Shown piece after piece: positions 1 to 6,406 of a DNA stretch of 7,067 bases. Source of the stretch: JBJHBY01 sp050485745 (lineage in GTDB: Bacteria > Pseudomonadota > Gammaproteobacteria > Pseudomonadales > CAMLJR01). The notes below the pieces were generated by a model. That model saw only the letters and a list, made by a program, of their open reading frames with translations, was not told the DNA's origin and did not search any database. Where the stretch lies: assembly GCA_050485745.1 (NCBI GenBank), contig JBJHBY010000187.1:1-7067 (forward strand), written 5' to 3'. The position numbers were made by a program, and so were the translations under genes. How positions within the stretch are numbered: position 1 is the stretch's first letter; each line of letters starts with the position of its first letter.

Positions 1-1
1 G

Positions 2-2104
2 CCCACCCTTTATGCCTGCGCCCTGGGCTCGCGACTTGCCAACCGCTTGCTGTTGCCCCTGGGGGAGGCGCCGGTACACAGTGCGGATGCCTTCTATGAG
101 GCGGTCACGGCGCTGCCCTGGTCGAGCCACTTTCCGGTCGACGCCAGCTTTGCGGTGGATTTCTCCGGTACCGGCGCGGCTTTTCGCAATAGCCAGTTCG
201 GTGCCCAGCGCACCAAGGATGCGATCGTCGACCATTTCCGCAGGCAGGACGGGCAGCGGCCATCGGTGGACCTGCAGGCCCCGGCATGGCGGGCCCGGGT
301 GCGGCTCGGCAAGCAGCACGCGGAGGTGGCCATCGATCTGGTCGGGGACAGTCTGCACCGGCGTGGCTATCGCCTCGAGGGCGGTGCCGCGCCGCTGAAG
401 GAAAATCTGGCCGCGGCCCTGCTGCTGCGCGCCGGCTGGCCCGCCCTGGCCGCGCGCGGTGCGGCGCTGATTGACCCGATGTGTGGCTCCGGCACCCTGC
501 TTATTGAGGGGGCGATGATGGCCATGGGCATTGCTCCAGGCTGCGCGCGCGGCGTCTGGAGCTTCGAGCACTGGCGCCACCACGACGCAGCCCTGTGGGC
601 ACAGCAGCGGCAGCGTGCCCTGGCCCAGCGCGATGCGGCCCTGGCGCGGCAGTGGCCGGAAATCCGCGGCTATGATGCACAGCCGTCGGCGGTGCGCGTG
701 GCGGAGGCCAACATCGCCCGCGCTGGCCTGGAGGGCCGGGTTCGGGTCATGGCCAAACCCCTGGAGCGCCTGGTGCGGCCCACCCATGATGTCCTGCCCC
801 TGGGGTTGCTGATCACCAATCCACCCTATGGCGAGCGCCTGGGTGATGATGCCACCCTGCCCGACCTCTATCGCCTGCTGGGGGAGCGCCTGCGCAGCGA
901 GTTTGTCGGCTGGCAGGCGGCGGTGTTCACGGGGAACCCTGAGCTGGGCAAGACCATGGGTTTGCGCAGCCACAAACGCTATCGCTTGCTCAACGGCACC
1001 CTGCCGGCACAGCTGCTGTTGTTCGATGTGCGCCCCGAGTCCTTCGTCAATACCCGCAGGCCGCCCCTGGGCGCGGGCACCGCCGCCGAGGTACCTGTCG
1101 AGCCGCTGAGCCCGGGCGCGCAGATGTTTGCCAATCGACTGCGCAAGAACCACAAGCGTCTCAAGGCCTGGCTGCAACGCGAGGGAGTCAGCTGTTATCG
1201 CCTTTATGACGCCGACATGCCCGAGTATGCGGTGGTTGTGGACTGCTACGGTGACCGGGTGCATGTCGCGGAGTATGCAGCGCCCTCGAAAGTCGATGCG
1301 GCCGCTGCTGCGCGGCGTCTGGACGAGGTCATGGCGGCAATACCTGTGGCGCTGGCGATCGCGCCGGCCCAGGTCGTGCTGAAGCAGCGTCGTCGCCAGC
1401 GTGGCAGCGAGCAATATCAGCGCCAGGCGCGCAGCGAGCAGTGGCTGCCGGTGCGGGAGGGGGTGGCCACATTGCTGGTGAACCTGCAGGACTATCTCGA
1501 TACCGGGCTGTTTCTCGATCATCGCCCGGTGCGACGCTGGATCGGTGAGTGGGCCGCCGGCGCGCGTTTTCTCAACCTGTTCTGCTACACCGCGACGGCC
1601 ACGGTGCATGCCGGACTTGGTGGTGCCCGTGAATCCACCAGTGTGGATCTGTCACGCACCTATCTGGACTGGGCAGAGCGCAATCTCGCCGCCAATGGAC
1701 TGGACCCGCGTCGCCACCGCCTGGTGCGCGCCGATGTTCGCGAGTGGCTGCAACAGGCGGGCCGGGACACCCGCGAACGCTATGATCTGATTTTGCTCGA
1801 CCCGCCCACGTTTTCCAACTCCAGGCGCATGGACGGGGTGCTGGACACCCAGCGTGACCACGCGGCCCTGATCGAGGCGACGATGGCTGTGCTGAAGCCT
1901 GGTGGGCGGCTGATCTTCTCCACCAACTACCGGCGCTTTCAGCTTGACGAAGCGGCACTGGCGGCGTTCCAGATCGAGGATGTGACCCGTGCATCCCTGG
2001 ATCCGGATTTCGAACACTCCGCCGGCATCCACCGTTGTTGGGTTCTGCGCCATCCGCCCCAGGTCTCGCCCTGGGACACAGTGCGCTTGCGTAGGCTGGG
2101 TTAG
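2..2104 (+). CDS. rlmL: Bifunctional 23S rRNA (guanine) methyltransferase RlmKL, 5'-partial
   Basis: SAM-dependent rRNA methyltransferase fusion. In E. coli the N-terminal half (RlmL) makes m2G2445 and the C-terminal half (RlmK) makes m7G2069 in 23S rRNA during 50S assembly in the cytoplasm. The reading frame is open to the left edge; its first residues (PTLYACALGSRLANRLLLPLGE) align with about residues 41-63 of the E. coli protein, so roughly 40 N-terminal residues lie outside the window and the ATG at 47 is internal. Counting from base 2: remaining THUMP region about 1-135; RlmL SAM motif DPMCGSGTLL at 158-167 and catalytic NPPYGERL from 273; a linker with NRLRKNHKRLKAW; RlmK SAM motif FLNLFCYTATATVHAGLGGA from 523 and catalytic LDPPTFSN around 600-606. 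The C-terminus runs about 15 residues past the usual end (after HRCWVLRHP), and its last residues and TAG stop lie in a palindromic repeat. It converges with the YgiQ-family gene. Family assignment is very secure. Confidence 0.97.
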   Translation, partial: PTLYACALGSRLANRLLLPLGEAPVHSADAFYEAVTALPWSSHFPVDASFAVDFSGTGAAFRNSQFGAQRTKDAIVDHFRRQDGQRPSVDLQAPAWRARVRLGKQHAEVAIDLVGDSLHRRGYRLEGGAAPLKENLAAALLLRAGWPALAARGAALIDPMCGSGTLLIEGAMMAMGIAPGCARGVWSFEHWRHHDAALWAQQRQRALAQRDAALARQWPEIRGYDAQPSAVRVAEANIARAGLEGRVRVMAKPLERLVRPTHDVLPLGLLITNPPYGERLGDDATLPDLYRLLGERLRSEFVGWQAAVFTGNPELGKTMGLRSHKRYRLLNGTLPAQLLLFDVRPESFVNTRRPPLGAGTAAEVPVEPLSPGAQMFANRLRKNHKRLKAWLQREGVSCYRLYDADMPEYAVVVDCYGDRVHVAEYAAPSKVDAAAAARRLDEVMAAIPVALAIAPAQVVLKQRRRQRGSEQYQRQARSEQWLPVREGVATLLVNLQDYLDTGLFLDHRPVRRWIGEWAAGARFLNLFCYTATATVHAGLGGARESTSVDLSRTYLDWAERNLAANGLDPRRHRLVRADVREWLQQAGRDTRERYDLILLDPPTFSNSRRMDGVLDTQRDHAALIEATMAVLKPGGRLIFSTNYRRFQLDEAALAAFQIEDVTRASLDPDFEHSAGIHRCWVLRHPPQVSPWDTVRLRRLG

Positions 2105-2126
2105 CGCGAATGCGCGTAACCCAGCG
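2091..2126 (+). repeat. Palindromic REP-like repeat, copy 1 (overlaps rlmKL stop)
   Basis: 36-bp element that starts GTAGGCTGGGTTAGCGCG and ends GCGCGTAACCCAGCG. The arms GCTGGGTTA (2095-2103) and TAACCCAGC (2117-2125) are perfect complements. An inner GCGC/GCGC pairing (2104-2107 with 2112-2115) extends the hairpin, leaving G2116 bulged and a four-base GAAT loop. The TAG at 2102-2104 inside the element is the rlmKL stop codon. Nearly identical to copy 2, with one extra T in the loop. The base pairing is seen directly; calling it a dispersed REP-type element is inference from three copies and from similar repeats known in other Gammaproteobacteria. Confidence 0.85.
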
Positions 2127-2171
2127 TTCTCACCTTCGGTGAATTTCCCGCGGAACTGACGACGTCGTGCA

Positions 2172-2206
2172 GTAGGCTGGGTTAGCGCGAAGCGCGTAAC
2201 CCAGCG
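2172..2206 (+). repeat. Palindromic REP-like repeat, copy 2
   Basis: 35-bp element in the same orientation as copy 1, starting 81 bases after it. Arms GCTGGGTTA and TAACCCAGC flank GCGCGAAGCGCG. Apart from the single loop T it matches copy 1 at every position, while the flanking DNA is unrelated. That is the pattern of a discrete mobile or amplified repeat, not a duplicated segment. Confidence 0.85.
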
Positions 2207-2303
2207 TCCCCACCCAAGGCGCGATGTCCACCAGACTCGCTCACGAGGTACGAGGGGTGCTTCGCAAATAGCCATGGCGCGCAGATTCAGGCGAGGGTGA
2301 CAA

Positions 2304-2340
2304 CGCTGGGTTACGCGGCGCAGCCGCTAACCCGGCCTAC
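2304..2340 (-). repeat. Palindromic REP-like repeat, copy 3 (inverted, diverged)
   Basis: 37-bp element read in the opposite direction: its complement starts GTAGGCCGGGTTAGCGG and ends CCGCGTAACCCAGCG. Outer arms GCTGGGTTA (2305-2313) and TAACCCGGC (2328-2336) pair with one G-T wobble; inner GCGG/CCGC pairs around a CGCAG loop. The inner stem and loop have changed relative to copies 1 and 2 while pairing is kept, which suggests the hairpin itself is under constraint or is what gets recognised. Copies 2 and 3 form an inverted pair separated by 97 bases, like the paired arrangement of REPINs or BIMEs. Confidence 0.8.
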
Positions 2341-2406
2341 GGCTCCATACCCAGTCGCGATGGGGGATATACCCGAATCGTACGTTTTTCGGCGTCTCCC
2401 TCCCCC

Positions 2407-4545
2407 TCACCGCCGCCGGGTTTTCGCCATACCTGAGCGGCGCTTCCTGGCTGCACCGCGAGGCGAAGGGACCTCACCCCGGGGCGGCAGGCCGGTATGC
2501 TGGGTCAGCAGGGGCTTGCCTGGTCGGCGGCCGTGAGCACTGGCGTGGCCCGCGGGCTGCCGGGGCGGGATCAGGTGGCGCTTGCCGTAGCCGATCAGGT
2601 CCGCGCGGCCCATGCGTTTCAGGGCGTCCCGCAGCAGTGGCCAGTTGTCCGGGTCGTGATAGCGCAGGAAAGCCTTGTGCAGGCGCCGTGCACGCAGTCC
2701 GCGGGCACTGAACACCGGCTTGCTGTCGCGCCCGATCCGGTGCAGCGGGTCTCGGCCTGAATAGTACATGGCGGTGGCGTTGGCCATCGGCGAGGGGTAG
2801 AACGTCTGTACCTGGTCGGCGCGGAAGCCGTTCTTCTTCAGCCACAGGGCGAGGTTCATCATATCCTCGTCGGTGGTGCCGGGGTGCGCGGCAATGAAAT
2901 ACGGGATCAGGTACTGTTCCTTGCCCGCCTCCTTCGAGAAGCGCTCGAACAGTGCCTTGAAACGGTCGTAGGTGCCGATCCCGGGCTTCATCATTTTTGA
3001 CAGCGGGCCTGCCTCGGTGTGTTCCGGGGCGATTTTCAGGTAGCCGCCAACGTGGTGCGTGACCAGTTCGCGCACGTACTCCGGGGTTTCCACCGCGAGA
3101 TCGTAGCGCAGGCCCGAGGCGATCAGCACCTTCTTGATCCCTGGCAGCTCCCGCACCGAGCGGTACAAATGCACCAGCGGCATCTGGTCCGTATCCAGAT
3201 TGCTGCAGATACCGGGGTAGACGCAGGACAACTTGCGGCAGCTGCGTTCGATGGTCTTGCTGCGGCAGGCCAGGCGCCACATGTTGGCGGTGGGGCCGCC
3301 CAGGTCCGAGATCACGCCGGTGAAGCCGGGGGTTTGGTCGCGGATGCGCTCGACCTCGCGCACGATGGAATCCTGCGAGCGGCTCTGGATGATGCGCCCT
3401 TCATNNNNNNNNNNGTCGCCATAGGTCGGGTGGGGTACACGCTGGTAGGGCAGCTCGAACACCGTGTCCAGCTCGTCGGTCTGCAGCGGAACCGGGGGCG
3501 GATTCAACCATACATCGCGGTCGCCGTGGGCCTGCACCAGAGCACGGGCGTTGCCCGGGTTGGTCTCCAGGTGCAGTACACGGGCGGCGTGGGCGTACAG
3601 TACCGGATCGCCCTTGACGGCCTCGAAGGCCGGCAGCCTGACCACACTGCGCGCCGGGTCGGGCCGCGCCTTGCGTGCCGCCAGGGGGTCGAGAATGCGC
3701 ACCACCTGCGTTTCAGCGGCGTCCGCAGGCGGGGCATTGTTCGCGCAGGGCGAGGCCTCGGGCATCTCCTGGTAGGGGTTCTGTCGGGCCTCCACGGGGC
3801 CCGGGGTATCCAGGTCCGATGAGTCGATGACGGTCCAGCCGGCGGGAATCCCGCGGCGCATGAAGGCGGTGCCGCGAACATCGCGAATATCGGCGATGTC
3901 CTGGCCCTCGGCGAGACGATGCACCACTTCGACGATGGCGCGCTCGGCGTTGCCGTAGAACAGCATGTCGGCCTTGCTGTCCACCAGGACGGAGCGGCGC
4001 ACCGTGTCGCTCCAGTAATCGTAGTGTGCGATACGGCGCAGGCTGGCCTCGATGGAACCGATCAGGATCGGCACATCCCTGAAGGCTTCCCGCGCGCGCT
4101 GGGCGTAGACGGTCACGGCCCGGTCCGGGCGGCGGCCACCGACATTGCCCGGGGTGTAGGCGTCGTCGTGGCGCAGCTTCAGATCGGCTGTATAGCGGTT
4201 GATCATCGAATCCATGTTGCCGGCGGCGACCCCGAAGCACAGAGTGGGGCGGCCCAGCGCCCGGAATGGCTCGGCGGACTGCCAGTCGGGCTGGGCGATG
4301 ATGCCGACGCGATAACCCTGGGCCTCCAGTACCCGGCCAATCACCGCCATGCCGAAGCTGGGATGGTCGACGTAGGCATCCCCGGTGACGAGAATGACGT
4401 CGCAGGCGTCCCAGCCCAGCTGGTCCATTTCCTCGCGGCTCATCGGCAGGAAGGGAGCGGGGGTCAGGCACTCCGCCCAGTACTTGCGATAACTGAACAG
4501 GTGCGGGGGGTCGCTGCGGGGCGTGTGCTTCGGTGCGGCTTGCAT
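2407..4545 (-). CDS. ygiQ: YgiQ-family radical SAM protein (UPF0313), contains assembly gap
   Basis: Matches E. coli YgiQ along nearly all its length. The family is assigned to radical SAM enzymes (Fe-S cluster plus S-adenosylmethionine), but its reaction and substrate are, to my knowledge, not established. Visible landmarks, counting from the ATG at 4545: LFSYRKYW and APFLPMSREEMDQLGWD near the N-terminus, LVTGDAYVDHPSFGM, HYDYWSDTVRRSVLVDSKADM, then RVPHPTYGD ending at 377; after the gap EGRIIQSRSQ, ISDLGGPTAN (412-421), SCVYPGIC, YLKIAPEHTE (502-511), the AHPGTTDEDM stretch and a basic C-terminal tail. Ten Ns replace about 30 residues that should contain the CX3CX2C motif. The open frame reaches an ATG at 4626, but homology begins about 15 residues after the 4545 ATG and a TATAAT lies between the two, so I prefer 4545; neither start has a strong Shine-Dalgarno. 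Single gene, divergent from purU, convergent with rlmKL. Confidence 0.93.
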   Translation of the reverse strand: MQAAPKHTPRSDPPHLFSYRKYWAECLTPAPFLPMSREEMDQLGWDACDVILVTGDAYVDHPSFGMAVIGRVLEAQGYRVGIIAQPDWQSAEPFRALGRPTLCFGVAAGNMDSMINRYTADLKLRHDDAYTPGNVGGRRPDRAVTVYAQRAREAFRDVPILIGSIEASLRRIAHYDYWSDTVRRSVLVDSKADMLFYGNAERAIVEVVHRLAEGQDIADIRDVRGTAFMRRGIPAGWTVIDSSDLDTPGPVEARQNPYQEMPEASPCANNAPPADAAETQVVRILDPLAARKARPDPARSVVRLPAFEAVKGDPVLYAHAARVLHLETNPGNARALVQAHGDRDVWLNPPPVPLQTDELDTVFELPYQRVPHPTYGDXXXXEGRIIQSRSQDSIVREVERIRDQTPGFTGVISDLGGPTANMWRLACRSKTIERSCRKLSCVYPGICSNLDTDQMPLVHLYRSVRELPGIKKVLIASGLRYDLAVETPEYVRELVTHHVGGYLKIAPEHTEAGPLSKMMKPGIGTYDRFKALFERFSKEAGKEQYLIPYFIAAHPGTTDEDMMNLALWLKKNGFRADQVQTFYPSPMANATAMYYSGRDPLHRIGRDSKPVFSARGLRARRLHKAFLRYHDPDNWPLLRDALKRMGRADLIGYGKRHLIPPRQPAGHASAHGRRPGKPLLTQHTGLPPRGEVPSPRGAARKRRSGMAKTRRR
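3405..3414. other. 10-N assembly gap inside the YgiQ-family gene
   Basis: Ten consecutive Ns. On the minus strand the frame reads ...TYGD, nnn nnn nnn, nAT, then EGRIIQSR. In E. coli YgiQ about 31 residues separate the equivalent of TYGD from EGR, ending in a histidine (CAT fits nAT). The missing DNA is therefore about 91 bases, not 10, and because 91 minus 10 is 81, a multiple of three, the frame appears intact. The absent piece should carry the CX3CX2C cluster ligands. This is an assembly artefact, not evidence of a defective protein. Confidence 0.9.
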
Positions 4546-4572
4546 GGGGGCGGTACCGGGAACTGGATGTCC

Positions 4573-4578
4573 ATTATA
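4573..4578 (-). promoter_or_regulatory. Candidate -10 box (TATAAT) for the YgiQ-family gene
   Basis: A perfect TATAAT reads on the minus strand 27 bases upstream of the ATG at 4545, which would give a leader of about 20 bases. No good TTGACA-like -35 lies at 15-19 bp spacing and there is no TGn extension, so the match rests on one hexamer, though such an AT-rich word is notable in this GC-rich stretch. It lies downstream of the alternative ATG at 4626 and so supports the shorter protein. Confidence 0.4.
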
Positions 4579-4663
4579 CGCGCAGGCCGCACCCCGCAGC
4601 CACAGGGGCTTCGGGTCGTGTACCATTGGCCGCTGTGATCAGTGGCCGCAGGACATTCGAACG

Positions 4664-5527
4664 ATGGAGCACACATACCGCCTGGTGATCAGCTGCCCCG
4701 ACCGCGTCGGCATCGTCGCCCGGGTCAGCCAGTTCGTCTCCGAGTACCGGGGCTGGCTCACCGAGGCCAATCACCATGCCGACCCGGACACCGGGCGCTT
4801 CTTCATGCGCAACGAAATCCGCGCCGACTCCCTGTCGATCAGCCTGCGCGAGTTCCGTTCGGCCTTTACCCCCATCGCGGATGATTTCGGCATGGACTGG
4901 TCGATCCGCGATTCCACCGAGCGCCGGCGCGTGGTGTTGCTGGCCAGCCACGCCAGCCATTGCCTGGCGGATATCCTGCACCGCTGGCATGCAGGGGAGT
5001 TGTTCTGCGAGATTCCCTGTGTCATCTCCAACCACGAAAACCTGCGTGCCATGGTGGAATGGCACGAGATCCCCTTTATTCACGCACCGGTGCCGAAGGG
5101 AGACCCGGTGGCGAAGGCCGAGGCCCTGCAGCAGGTCAGGGCGCTGGTGGCGGAGCAGGATGCGGATACCGTGGTGCTGGCGCGCTACATGCAGATCATC
5201 CCCCCCGAGATGTGCCGCGAATACGAGGGGCGCATGATCAACATCCATCATAGCTTCCTGCCCTCGTTTATCGGCGCCAACCCCTACCAGAAGGCCTACG
5301 ATCGCGGCGTCAAGCTGATTGGGGCCACCAGCCACTACGTCACGGAACAACTGGACGAGGGTCCGATCATCGAGCAGGACGTGATTCGTGTTGGGCACCG
5401 GCACCAGGTCGACGACCTGGTACGTCTGGGCAAGGATGTGGAGAAGGCGGTGTTGTCCCGGGCCCTGCGCAACCATCTCGAGGATCGGGTCATCGTCCAT
5501 GGCAACAAAACGGTGGTGTTTGACTGA
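4664..5527 (+). CDS. purU: Formyltetrahydrofolate deformylase PurU
   Basis: Hydrolyses 10-formyl-tetrahydrofolate to formate and THF in the cytoplasm; in E. coli this balances one-carbon pools and supplies formate to PurT in purine synthesis. 287 residues, the usual family size (about 280-290). Residues 6-85 form an ACT regulatory domain (RLVISCPDRVGIVARVSQF, then GRFFMRNEI). Residues 88-287 form the formyltransferase-type catalytic domain: ISNHENLR (121-128), ARYMQIIPPEM (173-183), INIHHSFLPSF (192-202), GATSHYV (220-226) and DEGPII (231-236). By analogy with PurN, N193, H195 and D231 are the catalytic trio, all present. The open frame extends upstream to 4523, but homology starts at MEHTYRL; AGGA at 4650-4653 lies 10 bases before this ATG. 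Pho box sequence begins three bases after the stop, so there is no room for a separate terminator before the phoB promoter. PurN is excluded by the ACT domain and the HHSFLP motif. Confidence 0.96.
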   Translation: MEHTYRLVISCPDRVGIVARVSQFVSEYRGWLTEANHHADPDTGRFFMRNEIRADSLSISLREFRSAFTPIADDFGMDWSIRDSTERRRVVLLASHASHCLADILHRWHAGELFCEIPCVISNHENLRAMVEWHEIPFIHAPVPKGDPVAKAEALQQVRALVAEQDADTVVLARYMQIIPPEMCREYEGRMINIHHSFLPSFIGANPYQKAYDRGVKLIGATSHYVTEQLDEGPIIEQDVIRVGHRHQVDDLVRLGKDVEKAVLSRALRNHLEDRVIVHGNKTVVFD

Positions 5528-5530
5528 CGC

Positions 5531-5570
5531 CCGTCATCGTGGTGTCTCTGTTCTGTCATATTAATGTCAT
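5531..5570 (+). promoter_or_regulatory. Tandem Pho boxes (PhoB binding sites) upstream of phoB
   Basis: The classical Pho box is two CTGTCAT-like heptamers separated by 4 AT-rich bases. Here CTGTCAT (5553-5559), ATTA and ATGTCAT (5564-5570) match almost perfectly. Two further heptamers continue upstream on the same 11-bp phase: CCGTCAT (5531-5537, 6 of 7) and GTGTCTC (5542-5548, 4 of 7), making a second, weaker box. The strong box ends exactly 10 bases before the -10 hexamer, the spacing known for PhoB-activated promoters where PhoB replaces a -35. It implies autoregulation of phoBR by phosphate starvation. Confidence 0.9.
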
Positions 5571-5580
5571 ACTGGTTGGG

Positions 5581-5586
5581 TCTAAT
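5581..5586 (+). promoter_or_regulatory. phoB promoter -10 box (TCTAAT)
   Basis: TCTAAT matches TATAAT at 5 of 6 positions and lies 10 bases after the Pho box. There is no TTGACA-like -35; the second Pho heptamer occupies that region, as in known PhoB-dependent sigma-70 promoters. The predicted transcript start, around 5593, gives a leader of about 26 bases before the phoB ATG. Confidence 0.75.
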
Positions 5587-5618
5587 GCGCGCGAAGTCTA
5601 CCGGGACGCGAGCGATCG

Positions 5619-6326
5619 ATGCAGACCAAGACCATTCTCATCGTTGACGATGAAAGCCCCATCCGCGAGATGATCCGGGTGGCCCTGGAAATGGCCGAGT
5701 TCGACTGCCTGGAGGCGGAGAACGCGCAGCAGGCCCATGCCGCTGTGGTCGACCATCGCCCGGACCTGATCCTGCTCGACTGGATGCTGCCCGGCAGCAG
5801 CGGCATCGAGGTGCTGCGCCGCCTGCGCCGCGAGGACCTGACCCGGGATACCCCGGTGATCATGCTCACCGCCAGGGCTGGGGAAGACAACAAGATCCAG
5901 GGTCTCGACGTCGGTGCCGACGACTACATCACCAAGCCCTTTGCGCCCCGTGAGCTGGTGGCCCGTATCAAGGCCGTGCTGCGCCGCAGTGGCAGCCTGG
6001 ATGACGAGGAGAGTATCGACGTGCGTGGCCTGCGCCTGGACCCGGCCAGTCATCGCGTGTTCATTGCAGATCAACCGGTGGTTATGGGCCCCACCGAGTT
6101 TCGCCTGCTCAAGTTCTTCATGACCCACCAGGAGCGGGCCTACACCCGCGGGCAGTTACTGGATCACGTCTGGGGCGGCAACGTCTACGTCGAGGAGCGT
6201 ACGGTTGATGTGCATATTCGCCGCCTGCGCAAAGCCCTGCAAACTGATGCGGTGGACTATGGCGGCCTGATCCAGACGGTGCGGGGCACGGGCTATCGCT
6301 TCTCCACCACCGGAGTCGCGCTCTGA
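5619..6326 (+). CDS. phoB: Phosphate regulon response regulator PhoB (OmpR/PhoB family)
   Basis: DNA-binding response regulator that, once phosphorylated by PhoR under phosphate limitation, binds Pho boxes and recruits sigma-70 RNA polymerase. 235 residues, normal for PhoB. Receiver domain 1-125: acidic pair D10-D11, phospho-acceptor D54 in ILLDWMLPGSSG, T84 in MLTAR, Y103 and K106 in ADDYITKPF. Winged-helix DNA-binding domain about 132-235: GPTEFRLLKFFMTH, RGQLLDHVWGGNVYVEERTVDVHIRR (recognition helix region) and the C-terminal TVRGTGYRFST hairpin. The close match to E. coli PhoB in both the linker SHRVF region and the recognition helix separates it from OmpR, KdpE and other paralogues. The start is the first ATG after the promoter, with a weak GGGA about 12 bases upstream. 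Preceded by Pho boxes and followed by phoR after 80 bases, presumably as one operon. Confidence 0.97.
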   Translation: MQTKTILIVDDESPIREMIRVALEMAEFDCLEAENAQQAHAAVVDHRPDLILLDWMLPGSSGIEVLRRLRREDLTRDTPVIMLTARAGEDNKIQGLDVGADDYITKPFAPRELVARIKAVLRRSGSLDDEESIDVRGLRLDPASHRVFIADQPVVMGPTEFRLLKFFMTHQERAYTRGQLLDHVWGGNVYVEERTVDVHIRRLRKALQTDAVDYGGLIQTVRGTGYRFSTTGVAL

Positions 6327-6343
6327 CCCTTGTGGCGGCGAAC

Positions 6344-6388
6344 CATGCCGGCATGCGGCCGTTTGTTCATGTTCCCGGGCGCTCCGGG
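6344..6388 (+). repeat. Two inverted repeats in the phoB-phoR spacer
   Basis: The 80-base gap between phoB and phoR holds a perfect 12-bp palindrome, CATGCCGGCATG (6344-6355), and a short hairpin, CCCGG-GCGCT-CCGGG (6374-6388), that ends 18 bases before the phoR ATG. There is no T run, so it is not a classical terminator. In mRNA the second hairpin would sit just before the GAGG at 6391-6394 that should serve phoR, and could affect phoR translation or dampen operon read-through. The function is inference only; short GC palindromes arise easily by chance in this base composition. Confidence 0.35.
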
Positions 6389-6406
6389 CTGAGGTAGCAT
6401 CGCTCC

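Larger units (their letters stand above)
2105..2406. other. Convergent intergenic spacer with repeat cluster
   Basis: 302 bases between the stop codons of two convergent genes (rlmKL on plus, the YgiQ-family gene on minus). It holds most of repeat copy 1, all of copy 2 and the inverted copy 3. A small hairpin, TCACC-TTC-GGTGA, lies at 2130-2142 but has only a short T run after it. I see no convincing protein-coding gene, RNA gene or classical GC-stem/poly-T terminator. The palindromic repeats are the best candidates for stopping or insulating transcripts arriving from both sides. Open frames crossing the region lack homology that I recognise and are chance frames in GC-rich DNA. Confidence 0.7.

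Noticed and set aside
2130..2142. Intrinsic terminator for rlmKL (TCACC-TTC-GGTGA)
   Set aside because: The 5-bp stem is short and is followed by only three Ts; too weak to annotate as a terminator.
1652..2275. 207-codon minus-strand open frame spanning the rlmKL 3' end and the repeats
   Set aside because: It translates the repeats as ALTQPT-like segments and overlaps the conserved RlmK domain antisense; no support as a gene.
2091..2340. CRISPR array
   Set aside because: Only three copies, mixed orientation, unequal spacing, each a self-complementary hairpin, and no cas genes nearby.
2297..2536. Small plus-strand gene between the convergent genes
   Set aside because: It begins inside repeat copy 3 and runs antisense into the YgiQ-family gene; no Shine-Dalgarno and no homology I recognise.
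3019..3822. Long plus-strand open frame (267 codons) opposite the YgiQ-family gene, and a similar one at 3919-4638
   Set aside because: They lie antisense to a gene with clear homology, have no recognisable domain, and one runs through the N gap. Such frames are expected opposite GC-rich coding DNA.
4628..4647. Palindromic operator around TGATCA upstream of purU
   Set aside because: Only the central six bases are symmetric; the flanking GGCC words do not fall in register, so there is no convincing dyad.
4574..5500. 308-codon minus-strand open frame opposite purU
   Set aside because: Shadow of purU, whose catalytic motifs are intact on the plus strand. The antisense protein shows no family features.
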